A stretch of 64,000 nt of DNA from Bradyrhizobium sp. ORS 285 (GTDB lineage Bacteria > Pseudomonadota > Alphaproteobacteria > Rhizobiales > Xanthobacteraceae): the NCBI RefSeq assembly GCF_900176205.1, contig NZ_LT859959.1, positions 7,243,001 to 7,307,000 of the forward strand. The letters run 5' to 3'. A program made the translations under genes and the position numbers. The notes below the pieces were generated by a model. That model had not been told where the DNA came from. It did not search any database and saw only the letters and a list, made by a program, of their open reading frames with translations. The stretch's first letter is position 1, and every line of letters begins with the position of its first letter. Positions 25,659 to 37,005 of this stretch are shown one piece after another.

Positions 25659-26348
25659 TCATTGCCCACGCAACGGACGCAGGAATGCTTCCACCGTAGG
25701 CAGCATCCGGGAGACGATGATGTCGACGCCGGCAGCGGTAGGGTGAATGCCGTCGGCCTGGTTGAGCTTGGCGTCGGCGGCGACGCCGTCGAGGAAGAAC
25801 GGATAGAGCGGGACGTCGAACTGCTTGGCGAGATCGGGATAGATCGCGTTGAATTTGGCGGCGTAGTCGCTGCCGTAATTCGGCGGCGACAGCATGCCGC
25901 ACAGCATGACCGCGATGCCGCGCGCCTTCAGCTTGGTGACGATCTCGGTCAGGGCCTTGCGCGTAACCGCGGGGTCGATGCCGCGTAGCGCGTCGTTGGC
26001 GCCGAGTTCGACGATCACGGCTTCGGTCCCGTCAGCCACCGACCAGTCGAGCCGGTCGCGCCCGCCGGAGGACGTGTCTCCGGACACCCCGGCATTGGTC
26101 AGGTCGATCGGCAGCCCCTTGGCCTGCAACGCTTTTTGCAGCTTGGACGGAAACGAATCCGACGCAGAAAGCCCAAGCCCGGCGCTCAGGGAGTCGCCGA
26201 GCACCACCAGCTTGATCGGCTTGACCGCGTCAGCAGCCGCCAACACCGGCCCGGCTGTCATCAAGGCGAGCATCAACACGAGTATGTGCACGAAGATGCG
26301 TCCGCGGCCCTCGACCCGGCTTGCGGAGTTGCCATATGACCGAGCCAT
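25659..26348 (-). CDS. TesA-type arylesterase/lysophospholipase (SGNH hydrolase)
   Basis: An exported SGNH/GDSL esterase. From the ATG at 26348 it has 229 residues with a signal peptide ending near PVLAAADA (about 39). The GDS nucleophile block is VLGDSLSAGLGLS (Ser53), the oxyanion residues are in NAGVSGDTSSGG and LGANDALRG, and the Asp-His pair is in DGIHPT. The start ATG overlaps the ATG of the divergent ABC gene; an in-frame ATG at 26360 is a possible alternative. Divergence from a YbbA/YbbP-type exporter is the same arrangement as tesA-ybbAP in E. coli. Confidence 0.92.
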   Translation of the reverse strand: MARSYGNSASRVEGRGRIFVHILVLMLALMTAGPVLAAADAVKPIKLVVLGDSLSAGLGLSASDSFPSKLQKALQAKGLPIDLTNAGVSGDTSSGGRDRLDWSVADGTEAVIVELGANDALRGIDPAVTRKALTEIVTKLKARGIAVMLCGMLSPPNYGSDYAAKFNAIYPDLAKQFDVPLYPFFLDGVAADAKLNQADGIHPTAAGVDIIVSRMLPTVEAFLRPLRGQ

Positions 26349-27081
26349 GGACAGTCTCATCGAAACCTCGCGTTTGGCCGGCACTGCGCCGGACACCATT
26401 ACCATCTCCAACGTCAACCTTTCGCTCGGCACCGGCGCGGCGCGGGTTCATATCCTCAAGGACATCAGCCTGCGGGTGGGACAGGGCGAGACGATCGGCC
26501 TGATCGGCCCCTCGGGATCGGGGAAGTCCACGCTGCTGATGGTGATGGCGGGGTTGGAACGTCCTGACAGCGGTCAGGTGGTGGTCAGCGGCACCGCTTT
26601 CAATGCCCTGGACGAGGACGCCCTGGCCCGGTTCCGCGGCCGCCAGGTGGGCATCGTCTTCCAGTCCTTCCATTTGATCCCGACCATGACGGCGCTGGAG
26701 AACGTTGCCGTGCCGCTCGAACTGGCCGGCCATTCCGGCGCCGCCGAGCGCGCCGCCCGCGAGCTGGAGCAGGTCGGCCTCGGCCATCGCCTGCATCATT
26801 ATCCTACGCAGCTGTCCGGCGGCGAACAGCAGCGCGTGGCGCTGGCCCGTGCCCTCGCCCCCGACCCGGCGATCCTGGTGGCCGACGAGCCGACCGGCAA
26901 TCTCGACGAGTCGACCGGGCGGCAGATCGTCGACCTGCTGTTCACCAAGCATGCCGAGCGCGGCATGACGCTCGTGCTGGTAACCCATGACAGTGGCCTC
27001 GCCCATCGCTGCGACCGCGTGGTGCGGCTGCGCTCGGGCCGGATCGAGGCCGACGGCGCGCACGAGCCCGCCGACGCATGA
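26347..27081 (+). CDS. ABC transporter ATP-binding protein (YbbA/LolD type)
   Basis: A 244-residue ATPase. Walker A is GPSGSGKSTLL, the Q-loop is in FQSFHLIPTMTALENV, the signature is QLSGGEQQRVALARAL, Walker B is ILVADEPTGNLDE, and the switch His is in LVTHDSG. This is the MacB/LolD/FtsE-like class that pairs with FtsX-type permeases. The TGA overlaps the ATG of the next gene by four bases (ATGA), so the two subunits are translationally coupled. The ATG at 26347 shares bases with the divergent esterase start. Confidence 0.95.
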   Translation: MDSLIETSRLAGTAPDTITISNVNLSLGTGAARVHILKDISLRVGQGETIGLIGPSGSGKSTLLMVMAGLERPDSGQVVVSGTAFNALDEDALARFRGRQVGIVFQSFHLIPTMTALENVAVPLELAGHSGAAERAARELEQVGLGHRLHHYPTQLSGGEQQRVALARALAPDPAILVADEPTGNLDESTGRQIVDLLFTKHAERGMTLVLVTHDSGLAHRCDRVVRLRSGRIEADGAHEPADA

Positions 27082-29648
27082 GCACCCTATCCGAACCGCT
27101 TCCCGGCCGCCGCATGGCGGCGCTACCTGTGCGCTATGCCCTGCGCGAGCTGCGCGGCGGCCTGCGCGGCTTCTATGTCTTCATCGCCTGTATCGCGCTC
27201 GGCGTGCTCGCCATCGCCGGCGTCGGCTCCGTGGCCGCGAGCCTCAATGACGGGCTAGTCCGCGAGGGCCGCACCTTGCTCGGCGGCGACGTCGCGTTCT
27301 CGCTGTTTCAGCGCGAAGCCAAGCCCGAGGAGATCGCCTTCCTGCGTTCGCGCGGCCAGGTCTCGCTGGCGGCCACCTTGCGCGCCATGGTGCGGGCAGG
27401 TGATGCCAAGCTGGCGCTTGTCGAGCTGAAGGCGGTCGACACCGCCTACCCGCTGCTGGGCAAGGCCGAGCTGCAGCCCGACCTGCCGCTGGCCGACATC
27501 CTCGCCGAGCGCGACGGCGTGTTCGGCGCAGCGGCCGATCCGGCCCTGCTGGCCCGCCTCGACATCAAGGTCGGCGACATCGTCAACATCGACACCGTCC
27601 GCTTCCAGATCCGCAGCGCGCTACAGGCCGAGCCGGACAAGCTATCCGGCGGCATCGGCCTCGGGCCGCGCTTCCTGGTCAGCGAAGCCGGCCTGCGCGC
27701 CACGCCGCTGCTACAGCCCGGCAGCCTGGTGCGCTGGACGTATCGCGTCCGGCTCCCCGACAACGCCACCGACGACCACGCCGCCGCGTCTTTCATCGCC
27801 GACACCCGGCTGACCTTGCCGCAGGCCGGCTGGGAGATCCGCAGCCGCAGCAACGCCTCGCCGCAGCTGGAGCGGACGATCGGCCGCTTCACCCAATTCC
27901 TGACGCTTGTCGGCCTCGCGGCGCTGCTGGTCGGCGGGGTCGGCGTCGCCAATGCCGTGAAGAGCCATGTCGATCGCCGCACCGAGGTGATCGCGGCGTT
28001 CAAGGCGCTCGGCGCCACCAGCCGCGACGTGTTCGGAATCTATCTCGTGCAGGTCATGGTGCTCGCCACGATCGGTTCGATCATCGGACTCTGCGCCGGG
28101 GCCGCCCTGCCGTTCGCCATTGTCGGGCTGTTCGGCAAGATCCTGCCGTTGCCGGTGATCCCGGCGGTGCACCCGGACGAGCTGGCGCTGTCGTTCCTCT
28201 ACGGCTTGCTCACGGCGCTCGCGTTCGCTCTATGGCCACTCGGGCGCGTCCGCGACGTGCCGGTGGCGGCGCTGTTTCGTGAGGCCGTGATCGCCGAATG
28301 GCACCGGCCGCGCTGGAGCTATCTGGCGCTGATCGCCGGCACCGTCGCGCTGTTGATCGCCGTCGTCGTCGGCCTGTCCTACGACAAGAAGATCGCCGCG
28401 GTGTTCGTCGTCGCCGCCGCTTTGGTGTTCGTGCTGTTGCGCGGCATTGCGGCTGTCGTGATGGCGATCGCGCGGGCCGTGCCGCGCAGCCGATTCCCGA
28501 TGCTGCGGCTCGCGGTCAGCAACATCTATCGGCCTGGCGCGCTGACGCCGTCCGTGGTGCTGTCGCTTGGACTCGGGCTCGCGGTGCTGGTCACGATCAC
28601 CCAGATCGACGGCAATCTGCGGCGGCAATTCCTGGCGCAGCTGCCGGAGCAGGCACCGTCGTTCTTCTTCATCGACGTGCCCTCGGGCGAGGCCGACCGC
28701 TTCCGCGACTTTCTCAAGGCTATGGCGCCGCAATCCACCGTCGACGACGTGCCGATGCTGCGCGGCCGGATCGTCGCCGCGCACGGCGTGCGCGCCGAGG
28801 ACCTCAAGGCGACCGCGGACACCGAATGGGTGCTGCAGAGCGACCGCGGCCTGACCTATACCGGCGAGATCCCGAAGGGCTCCAAGGTCGTCGAGGGCGA
28901 ATGGTGGGGCGACAATTACAGCGGCCCGCCGCTGGTCTCGATCGAGAAGCGCATCGCTGACGGTCTCGGCCTGAAGCTCGGCGACGACATCGTGGTTAAC
29001 GTGCTCGGGCGCGACATCACGGCAAAGATCGGCAACATGCGCACGATCGACTGGCAGGGCATGGGCATCAACTTCGTGCTGGTGTTCTCGCCGAACGCCT
29101 TCAAGGGCGCGCCCCACACCCACGTCGCCACGTTGACCGAGGCACGCTCCGACAGCGCAGAGGACGCCCGCGTCATCCGCAAGGTGGCCGACGCTTTCCC
29201 GATGGTGACGAGCGTGCGGGTCCGCGAGGTGATGGAGACGGTCGGCTCGGTCGTGTCCAACCTCGCGCTCGCGATCCGCGGGGCCAGCGCGGTGACGCTG
29301 ATTTCGGCGATCCTGGTGCTGGGCGGCGCGCTCGCCGCGGGTCACCGCCACCGGGTCTATGACGCGGTCATCCTGAAGACGCTGGGCGCCACGCGGCTGC
29401 GGCTGCTCGGCGCCTACGCGCTCGAATATCTGATGATCGGTTTTGCCACCGCTGCGTTCGGCGTGATCGCAGGCTCCATCTCCGCCTGGCTGATCGTGAC
29501 CCGGCTGATGACCTTGAGCTTCGCCTGGCAGGCCGGCAGCGCCGCGCTGGTCGTCTTGGCCGCGCTGGTGGTGACCGTGGGTCTCGGCCTCGCCGGCACG
29601 CTGCTGGCGCTCAACCAGAAGCCGGCAACGGTTCTGAGGAACCTTTGA
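27078..29648 (+). CDS. ABC transporter permease, FtsX-like (YbbP type)
   Basis: An 856-residue inner-membrane permease. A single TM at the N-terminus (GFYVFIACIALGVLAIAGVG) is followed by a large extracytoplasmic domain. A first block of TMs starts at about 270 (FLTLVGLAALLVGGVGVANAV, with the FtsX motif AAFKALGATSRDVF); a second extracytoplasmic domain spans about 510-735 and the last three TMs end the protein. Two FtsX repeats in one chain are typical of YbbP. It probably moves lipids or lipophilic substrates with the ATPase; the substrate is unknown. Confidence 0.93.
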   Translation: MSTLSEPLPGRRMAALPVRYALRELRGGLRGFYVFIACIALGVLAIAGVGSVAASLNDGLVREGRTLLGGDVAFSLFQREAKPEEIAFLRSRGQVSLAATLRAMVRAGDAKLALVELKAVDTAYPLLGKAELQPDLPLADILAERDGVFGAAADPALLARLDIKVGDIVNIDTVRFQIRSALQAEPDKLSGGIGLGPRFLVSEAGLRATPLLQPGSLVRWTYRVRLPDNATDDHAAASFIADTRLTLPQAGWEIRSRSNASPQLERTIGRFTQFLTLVGLAALLVGGVGVANAVKSHVDRRTEVIAAFKALGATSRDVFGIYLVQVMVLATIGSIIGLCAGAALPFAIVGLFGKILPLPVIPAVHPDELALSFLYGLLTALAFALWPLGRVRDVPVAALFREAVIAEWHRPRWSYLALIAGTVALLIAVVVGLSYDKKIAAVFVVAAALVFVLLRGIAAVVMAIARAVPRSRFPMLRLAVSNIYRPGALTPSVVLSLGLGLAVLVTITQIDGNLRRQFLAQLPEQAPSFFFIDVPSGEADRFRDFLKAMAPQSTVDDVPMLRGRIVAAHGVRAEDLKATADTEWVLQSDRGLTYTGEIPKGSKVVEGEWWGDNYSGPPLVSIEKRIADGLGLKLGDDIVVNVLGRDITAKIGNMRTIDWQGMGINFVLVFSPNAFKGAPHTHVATLTEARSDSAEDARVIRKVADAFPMVTSVRVREVMETVGSVVSNLALAIRGASAVTLISAILVLGGALAAGHRHRVYDAVILKTLGATRLRLLGAYALEYLMIGFATAAFGVIAGSISAWLIVTRLMTLSFAWQAGSAALVVLAALVVTVGLGLAGTLLALNQKPATVLRNL

Positions 29649-29940
29649 CGCGCTGACGTTTGAGGTATTGGGCGTTCATGCCGCACGGTTAACGGGCTTT
29701 TCACGGCTCAAACGCGCGCGGAGCGACATTCAGCCGCGCGTGGAAGCTTGCACCAAATATGCTAGTTTCCCATTTAAGGATGGGCTCAGAAAGCTGCCAA
29801 AGAGATCTGCCAAAAGATGGCGAATTTGCCGATGACGCAAATTTAATATCGATGGCAGCGTTGATGAGATAGGGTTTTTCGAGAACCGGCCAAAGGTCCA
29901 GCCAGGACCGGGTTGCCGGGCAACCAACGGGAATTCGACC

Positions 29941-30732
29941 ATGTCGGACCTAGACCGCAACTATGCTTCACCCTTTGGCCGGGTGGCCGGGCGCGCCGAT
30001 GCCGCGACCGTCGACGCCGGTCTGCGCGCCTACATGCTGCGCATCTACAACTACATGAGCATCGGCCTGGCCATCACCGGCCTCGCGGCACTCGGCGTCT
30101 ACATGGCGTCGGTGACCGGCGATCCGGCGGCCGGCGTGTTCAAGTTCGGCAACGCCTACCTGACTCAGTTCGGCTACACGATGTTCGTGAGCCCGCTGAA
30201 GTGGCTGTTCATCCTGGCCCCCCTGGTCATGGTGTTCGCGATCTCGGCCGGCATCAACCGCCTCGCACCGTCGACCGCGCAGATCCTGTTCTGGGTGTTC
30301 TCGGCCTTGATGGGCGTGTCGCTGTCGTCGATCTTCCTGGTGTATACCCACACCTCGATCGTGCGGGTGTTCTTCATCACCGCGGCGACCTTCGGCGCGC
30401 TCAGCCTGTACGGCTACACGACCAAGCGTGACATGACGGGCATGGGCTCGTTCCTGTTCATGGGCCTGATCGGCATCGTGCTGGCGAGCCTCGTGAACCT
30501 GTTCCTGGCGAGCTCGATGCTGCAGTTCATCGTGTCGGTGATCGGCGTGTTCGTGTTCGCCGGCCTGACCGCCTGGGACACGCAGCGCCTGAAGAACGAG
30601 TACATCTACGGCTACGCCTCCGCGGGCGGCGACATCGCCGAGCGCGCAGCGATCACGGGCGCCCTGTCGCTGTACCTGAACTTCATCAACCTGTTCACGC
30701 TGCTGCTGCAGCTGCTCGGACAGCGCGACTGA
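29941..30732 (+). CDS. Bax inhibitor-1/YccA family membrane protein
   Basis: A 263-residue protein with about seven transmembrane segments after a 35-residue N-terminal tail. Family hallmarks are YNYMSIGLAITGLAAL at the first segment, and the C-terminal AGLTAWDTQRLKNEY motif with its acidic residue, followed by ALSLYLNFINLFTLLLQLLG. BI-1 proteins form pH-sensitive Ca2+ leak channels or, as in E. coli YccA, modulate FtsH. It is a single gene with its own terminator. The 292-base upstream spacer is AT-richer than average and probably holds its promoter, which I cannot place exactly. Confidence 0.95.
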   Translation: MSDLDRNYASPFGRVAGRADAATVDAGLRAYMLRIYNYMSIGLAITGLAALGVYMASVTGDPAAGVFKFGNAYLTQFGYTMFVSPLKWLFILAPLVMVFAISAGINRLAPSTAQILFWVFSALMGVSLSSIFLVYTHTSIVRVFFITAATFGALSLYGYTTKRDMTGMGSFLFMGLIGIVLASLVNLFLASSMLQFIVSVIGVFVFAGLTAWDTQRLKNEYIYGYASAGGDIAERAAITGALSLYLNFINLFTLLLQLLGQRD

Positions 30733-30758
30733 TCCACCCGCTCGAACGAGCGACCTTC

Positions 30759-30790
30759 AAAGCCCCGGCCTCACCGCCGGGGCTTTTCGT
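30759..30790 (+). terminator. Rho-independent terminator after the Bax inhibitor gene
   Basis: A stem of agccccggc/gccggggct with a short loop (30761-30784) is followed by tttcgttt. It lies 27 bases past the stop. Confidence 0.8.
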
Positions 30791-30895
30791 TTGTCCGGGG
30801 CCGGAGAGGCGGCGGTCAGCGCGGCGTCGCGGCGGGAACGGCAGCCATGCCGTCACGGTGTTGATCGGCTGCTTCGCCCTGGTATTGTTCCACCC

Positions 30896-31423
30896 ATGTC
30901 CGACATCGAGATCCGGCCCACCCAGGAGGCCGACCTTCCCGCCATCACCGCGATCTACGGCCAGGCCGTCCGCGAGGGTACCGCCACGTTCGAACTGGAC
31001 CCTCCGGATCTGGCGGAGATGACCCGACGCTTTCGGGCCTTGACCGACGGCGGCTTCCCCTATTTCGCCGCCCTGCTGGATGGGGAGGTGGTGGGCTATG
31101 CCTATGCAGGGCCGTACCGGCCGCGGCCCGCTTATCGCTTCACCGTCGAGAACTCGGTCTACCTCGCGCCCGCCAGCCAGCGCCGCGGCATCGGCATGCG
31201 GCTGATGCGTGCTCTGATCGAAGCGTGTGAGGAACGCGGCTTCCGCCAGATGATCGCGGTCATCGGCGACTCCGGCAATGCCGGCTCGGTCGGGCTGCAC
31301 ACCGCCTGCGGCTTCCAGATGATCGGCACCCATCCGAGCGTCGGCCTGAAATTCGGCCGCTGGCTCGATACCGTCATGATGCAACGGCCGCTCGGAAGCG
31401 GCAGCAGCGACATCCCGGCTTAA
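30896..31423 (+). CDS. GNAT family N-acetyltransferase (phosphinothricin acetyltransferase-like)
   Basis: The ATG at 30896 gives 175 residues (MSDIEIRPTQEADLPAITAIYGQAV). The frame is open 105 bases upstream but that part lies against a terminator and is not conserved in type. The acetyl-CoA loop is ASQRRGIGMRLM at about 95-106, and TATFELDPP, YAGPYRPRPAYRFTVENSVY and FKFGRW-type C-terminal motifs match the PAT/methionine sulfoximine acetyltransferase group. It probably acetylates an amino-acid-like toxin or metabolite. It is convergent with the DUF2794 gene. Confidence 0.9.
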   Translation: MSDIEIRPTQEADLPAITAIYGQAVREGTATFELDPPDLAEMTRRFRALTDGGFPYFAALLDGEVVGYAYAGPYRPRPAYRFTVENSVYLAPASQRRGIGMRLMRALIEACEERGFRQMIAVIGDSGNAGSVGLHTACGFQMIGTHPSVGLKFGRWLDTVMMQRPLGSGSSDIPA

Positions 31424-31442
31424 GCGGCGCGGATAGCGGGGC

Positions 31443-31808
31443 TCAGACCAGCGCCGGCTTCGGCGCGATCGCGAGCAGCACCCGCTCCAGCTCGTGGCCG
31501 CGGCGCAGGATCAGGCCGGTGGCCGAGATCACGCTGTACATGCCCTGCTTGCGCGCCAGCCGCGGGTCCTTCTCGATGCGGTAGAGCGGCACCTCGGACG
31601 CGCGGCGGAAGACGGAGAACACGGCGCGGTCGCGCAGGAAGTCGATCGAGTAGTCGCGCCACTCGCCGTCGGCGACCATGCGGCCGTAGAGATTGAGGAT
31701 GCGGTTCAGCTCGAGGCGGTCGAACGTCACCCGGGTCGGCGCTGCGGCCGCGTTGCGCGCCGCCGCGCGGTTCTCGCTGGGGTCGGCATCCTCCGGGGTG
31801 AGGTTCAT
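31443..31808 (-). CDS. DUF2794 domain-containing protein
   Basis: The ATG at 31808, preceded by a full AGGAGG ribosome binding site, gives 121 residues. After an Ala-rich N-terminus the conserved domain runs from VTFDRLELNRILNLYGRMVADGEW to IAPKPALV, with YRIEKDPRLARKQGMYSVIS in the middle. This is a short alphaproteobacterial family of unknown function, with no catalytic motif or membrane segment visible. Confidence 0.88.
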   Translation of the reverse strand: MNLTPEDADPSENRAAARNAAAAPTRVTFDRLELNRILNLYGRMVADGEWRDYSIDFLRDRAVFSVFRRASEVPLYRIEKDPRLARKQGMYSVISATGLILRRGHELERVLLAIAPKPALV

Positions 31809-31875
31809 GAGCGTCCTCCTGTCATCTGTGTGACATGATCGCGCCAACCGACGTCAGCCGCAAGGGGCGGTTTTC

Positions 31876-31904
31876 ATTATCGAACTTGGCAGGATCAGTG
31901 ACAC
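31876..31904 (-). promoter_or_regulatory. Candidate promoter of the DUF2794 gene
   Basis: On the minus strand GTGTCA (31904-31899) and GATAAT (31881-31876) are 17 bases apart, 68 bases before the start codon. Only base matching supports it. Confidence 0.35.
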
Positions 31905-31957
31905 GCGCGAGTTCCGCGAACACGCAAGCGTCACGGGATCGTTAGCGGAATCATAAT

Positions 31958-32131
31958 CGCGCCGTGTTTCCGCCCAGGGACTGCCCCCGACGTTAGGCAT
32001 AAGATTCGTGTGCGTTGGCCCGGTCCTTTCGGTTCCGGATTCCTCAGCCCCCAGCCCCCCGGGGTCGTCAGGATCGGGTCTATTCACAAGTAATGGCAAA
32101 GGGCCAACGCGAGTTGGTCCTTTTGCTTTTT
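31958..32131 (+). ncRNA. Possible small RNA ending at an orphan terminator
   Basis: The 430-base gap 31809-32238 has no convincing gene on either strand. It does contain a strong rightward terminator (32097-32131) with no plus-strand gene between it and the GNAT stop at 31423. The sequence before it is C-rich with several ccccc/ggggg words. The 5' end given here is only a guess, set just after a cataat box at 31952-31957. It matches no RNA family I can name. Confidence 0.3.
32097..32131 (+). terminator. Orphan rho-independent terminator
   Basis: An 11-bp stem (32098-32108 with 32113-32123, one G-U pair) and a gcga loop, followed by tgcttttt. The T-run shows rightward use; no plus-strand gene precedes it closely. 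Confidence 0.7.
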
Positions 32132-32238
32132 GGGCGGGAGATCGCGCGATGATGTTGCGACGCGCGTCAGCCCTGAAGCTGGACGCGTCGCGCCGTCGAT
32201 CAAGCCATCTTGAATTTGAAGGTGAGCGGCGAAAAGGC

Positions 32239-33039
32239 TCAGCGCTCGGGAGCACGCGTCGTCGCCGACGTCCGGGTGAGCAATGGCAGGTCCGAGCGAG
32301 CCGCGCCGAGCATCAGGCCGGGCCGGTCTCGGCTTCCGTCCTGCACATAGACGACGGCGCCATCGACGCCGTCACGGGCGATCTTCTCGAGCGGGACGCT
32401 CCAGCTCGCCGGCGCCCCATTCCAGTCGCCCAGCTTCATCAGCCCGCGGACGACGTTGTAGTAGGTCAGCTCCCGGCCGCCATTCTCGCCGCGCGCGACC
32501 TGGATCGGAACGACGCGCGCGATCGAGCAGACCCAGACCTCGCCATGCTTGCGCGGCGCGTGCTCGTCGGCCGCAGCGACCGACACGGTCAGCTCCTGGC
32601 CGTCGATCACCATGCTGACCGGCACCGACATCACGGCGCCACCTCGGCCTGTGTCCTCAATGGCGCCCTCGATCGCCTCGCGATCGCTGCCGATCACATG
32701 CACGGCACCGTTGACCACGGCCTGCGGGGTGTAAACCTCGCGGTCGCCCCGTGCTCGCGAATACGCGCGCTGCCGGGCCGTGAAGCGGGAGTCGGCCAAG
32801 GTGTCCTTCCACCCGAGATAGTCCCAGTAATCGATCGGCAGGGACAGCGTTATGACGGAGGGATCGCGCGAGAGGTCGCCGAGCAGCTTGTCGGCCGGCG
32901 GACAGGACGAGCAGCCCTGCGAGGTGAAGAGTTCGATCACCGCACGAGGGTCGGCGGAGGCCGGCCGGACGAAAGCGATGACCGCACAGACACCAAGCGC
33001 CGCGCGCGACCACCACGACATCTGTCCACTCATCGCCAC
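32239..33039 (-). CDS. DUF1223 domain-containing thioredoxin-fold exported protein
   Basis: A 266-residue protein with a signal peptide (cleavage near PASADP, about 29). The DUF1223 start VIELFTSQGCSSCPPADKLL carries a CxxC pair (Cys-Ser-Ser-Cys) in a thioredoxin-like position. DYWDYLGWKDTLAD, SRFTARQRAY and YTPQAVVNGA are conserved family blocks. The function is unknown; a periplasmic thiol role is plausible. It lies between the possible small RNA and the acnA terminator. Confidence 0.88.
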   Translation of the reverse strand: MAMSGQMSWWSRAALGVCAVIAFVRPASADPRAVIELFTSQGCSSCPPADKLLGDLSRDPSVITLSLPIDYWDYLGWKDTLADSRFTARQRAYSRARGDREVYTPQAVVNGAVHVIGSDREAIEGAIEDTGRGGAVMSVPVSMVIDGQELTVSVAAADEHAPRKHGEVWVCSIARVVPIQVARGENGGRELTYYNVVRGLMKLGDWNGAPASWSVPLEKIARDGVDGAVVYVQDGSRDRPGLMLGAARSDLPLLTRTSATTRAPER

Positions 33040-33123
33040 TGTCCCGTCTGGACCACCGTCCGCTACGCCTGGAGCGTCACCACATTCGCCATGCCGTCCT
33101 CGTAGTTAACAAACAGAAAATGC

Positions 33124-33157
33124 AAAGGAGGCGGCCTTTGTCATAGGCCGCCTCCTT
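33124..33157 (-). terminator. Rho-independent terminator of acnA
   Basis: A 13-14 bp stem (aaggaggcggcct with aggccgcctcctt) with a 7-base loop. Read on the minus strand it is followed by a T-rich tract (ttgcattttctgttt). It lies about 53 bases past the acnA stop. Confidence 0.8.
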
Positions 33158-33209
33158 CATCACCCGCTACTCACTTCAGAGTGAGCCAAACTGTCGCATC
33201 GCGCTTTGG

Positions 33210-35930
<2,721 letters not shown>

Positions 35931-35954
35931 GCGTGGGAATCCCAATTGATCTGT

Positions 35955-35971
35955 ATACCCTGAGGGGGTAT
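35955..35971. promoter_or_regulatory. Palindrome upstream of acnA
   Basis: ATACCC (35955-35960) and GGGTAT (35966-35971) are perfect inverted half-sites with a 5-base spacer, 25-41 bases before the acnA start. The ATACCC...GGGTAT layout resembles sites bound by CsoR/RcnR-type metal sensors, but no such regulator is encoded here. Confidence 0.4.
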
Positions 35972-36153
35972 TTAAGAACCGTCAGCGCGAGGCGCCGGAT
36001 GGCTTGCAGCGAGCGTTTGTGTGCTGCATCAAGGTCGGGCTTATAGAAGCTTTCTAACTGCGTCGCTACAGAGACAATCAAGTCCCGGCGTGGCGCCACC
36101 CACAAATTCTCACACGCTAGCCATCAATTTCGTAAGGGCTGTCACGACGCGCC

Positions 36154-36777
36154 ATGCAGCTGTCTCCCACACCGTCTCCGAGACTGTTCGGACAAGACGT
36201 CAGATGCGTGCGCGGCGGCCGCGAGGTGTTCTCAAGCCTCGCCTTCGAGGCGCGCGCAGGCGAGGCGTTGGCGGTGACCGGGCACAACGGCGCGGGCAAG
36301 ACCTCGCTGCTGCGGCTGATCGCCGGCCTCTTGCTGCCGGCCGGCGGCACCATCGCCATCGAGGGCGGCGAGGGTGAGCTGACCGTGCCGGAGCAGGCGC
36401 ATTATCTCGGCCACCGCGACGCGCTGAAGCCGGCGCTCAGCGTGCGCGAAAACCTGACCTTCTGGGCCGACTTTCTCGGCGGCGGAATGACACGACCGAC
36501 CCCGGATTGCCTCGCCGCCGTCGGCATCGCGCATGCGATCGACCTGCCGGCCGGCTATCTGTCCGCGGGCCAGCGCCGCCGTCTGTCCCTCGCCCGCCTG
36601 CTCGCGGTGCCGCGGCTGCTCTGGCTGCTCGACGAGCCGACCGCCGCGCTCGACGTTGCCGGCCAGGCGATGTTCGCCGGCCTGATGCGCGAGCATCTCG
36701 CCGGCGGCGGACTGATCGTCGCCGCCACCCACGGCCCGCTCGGCATCGACACACGCGAGCTGCGGATCGGAAATTGA
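36154..36777 (+). CDS. ccmA: Heme ABC exporter ATP-binding protein CcmA
   Basis: A 207-residue ATPase of the cytochrome c maturation system. Walker A is [16 protein letters not shown] at about 44-59, the signature is [16 protein letters not shown], Walker B is [13 protein letters not shown], and the switch His is in VAATHGPLG. With CcmB it powers release of holo-CcmE from CcmC. It is the first gene of ccmABCDG. The ATG at 36154 has only a weak ribosome binding site. Confidence 0.96.
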   Translation: MQLSPTPSPRLFGQDVRCVRGGREVFSSLAFEARAGEALAVTGHNGAGKTSLLRLIAGLLLPAGGTIAIEGGEGELTVPEQAHYLGHRDALKPALSVRENLTFWADFLGGGMTRPTPDCLAAVGIAHAIDLPAGYLSAGQRRRLSLARLLAVPRLLWLLDEPTAALDVAGQAMFAGLMREHLAGGGLIVAATHGPLGIDTRELRIGN

Positions 36778-36823
36778 GCTGATGTTTATGGGACAGGCAA
36801 CTCTTCAAGGCGGCATCGGTGCG

Positions 36824-36950
36824 CCCCCCTCCCCCCGCGCGAAGCGGAGCTTCGCTAGCCGGGGAGGGGTTGGGGGTGGGGGTCTCAGCAAAGACTGCCC
36901 GCGTGGCCCCCCACCCCCGACCCCTCCCCGCAAGGGGGAGGGGAGCGCAG
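36824..36950. repeat. Palindromic repeat, family C copy 2 (between ccmA and ccmB)
   Basis: Inverted arms of cccctccccgc and gcgggg/ggggtgggggt type fill most of the 228-base ccmA-ccmB gap. These genes are usually adjacent, so the spacing is due to the element. Confidence 0.85.
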
Positions 36951-37005
36951 CGAGCTTGGAGCAACAGCGTCGCTCCCAAGCATTTCTCCGTAAGGCCCGC
37001 CCCGC

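Noticed and set aside
31854..32255. Frames of about 130 codons in the DUF2794-DUF1223 gap
   Set aside because: They cross a clear terminator hairpin and have no recognisable protein features.
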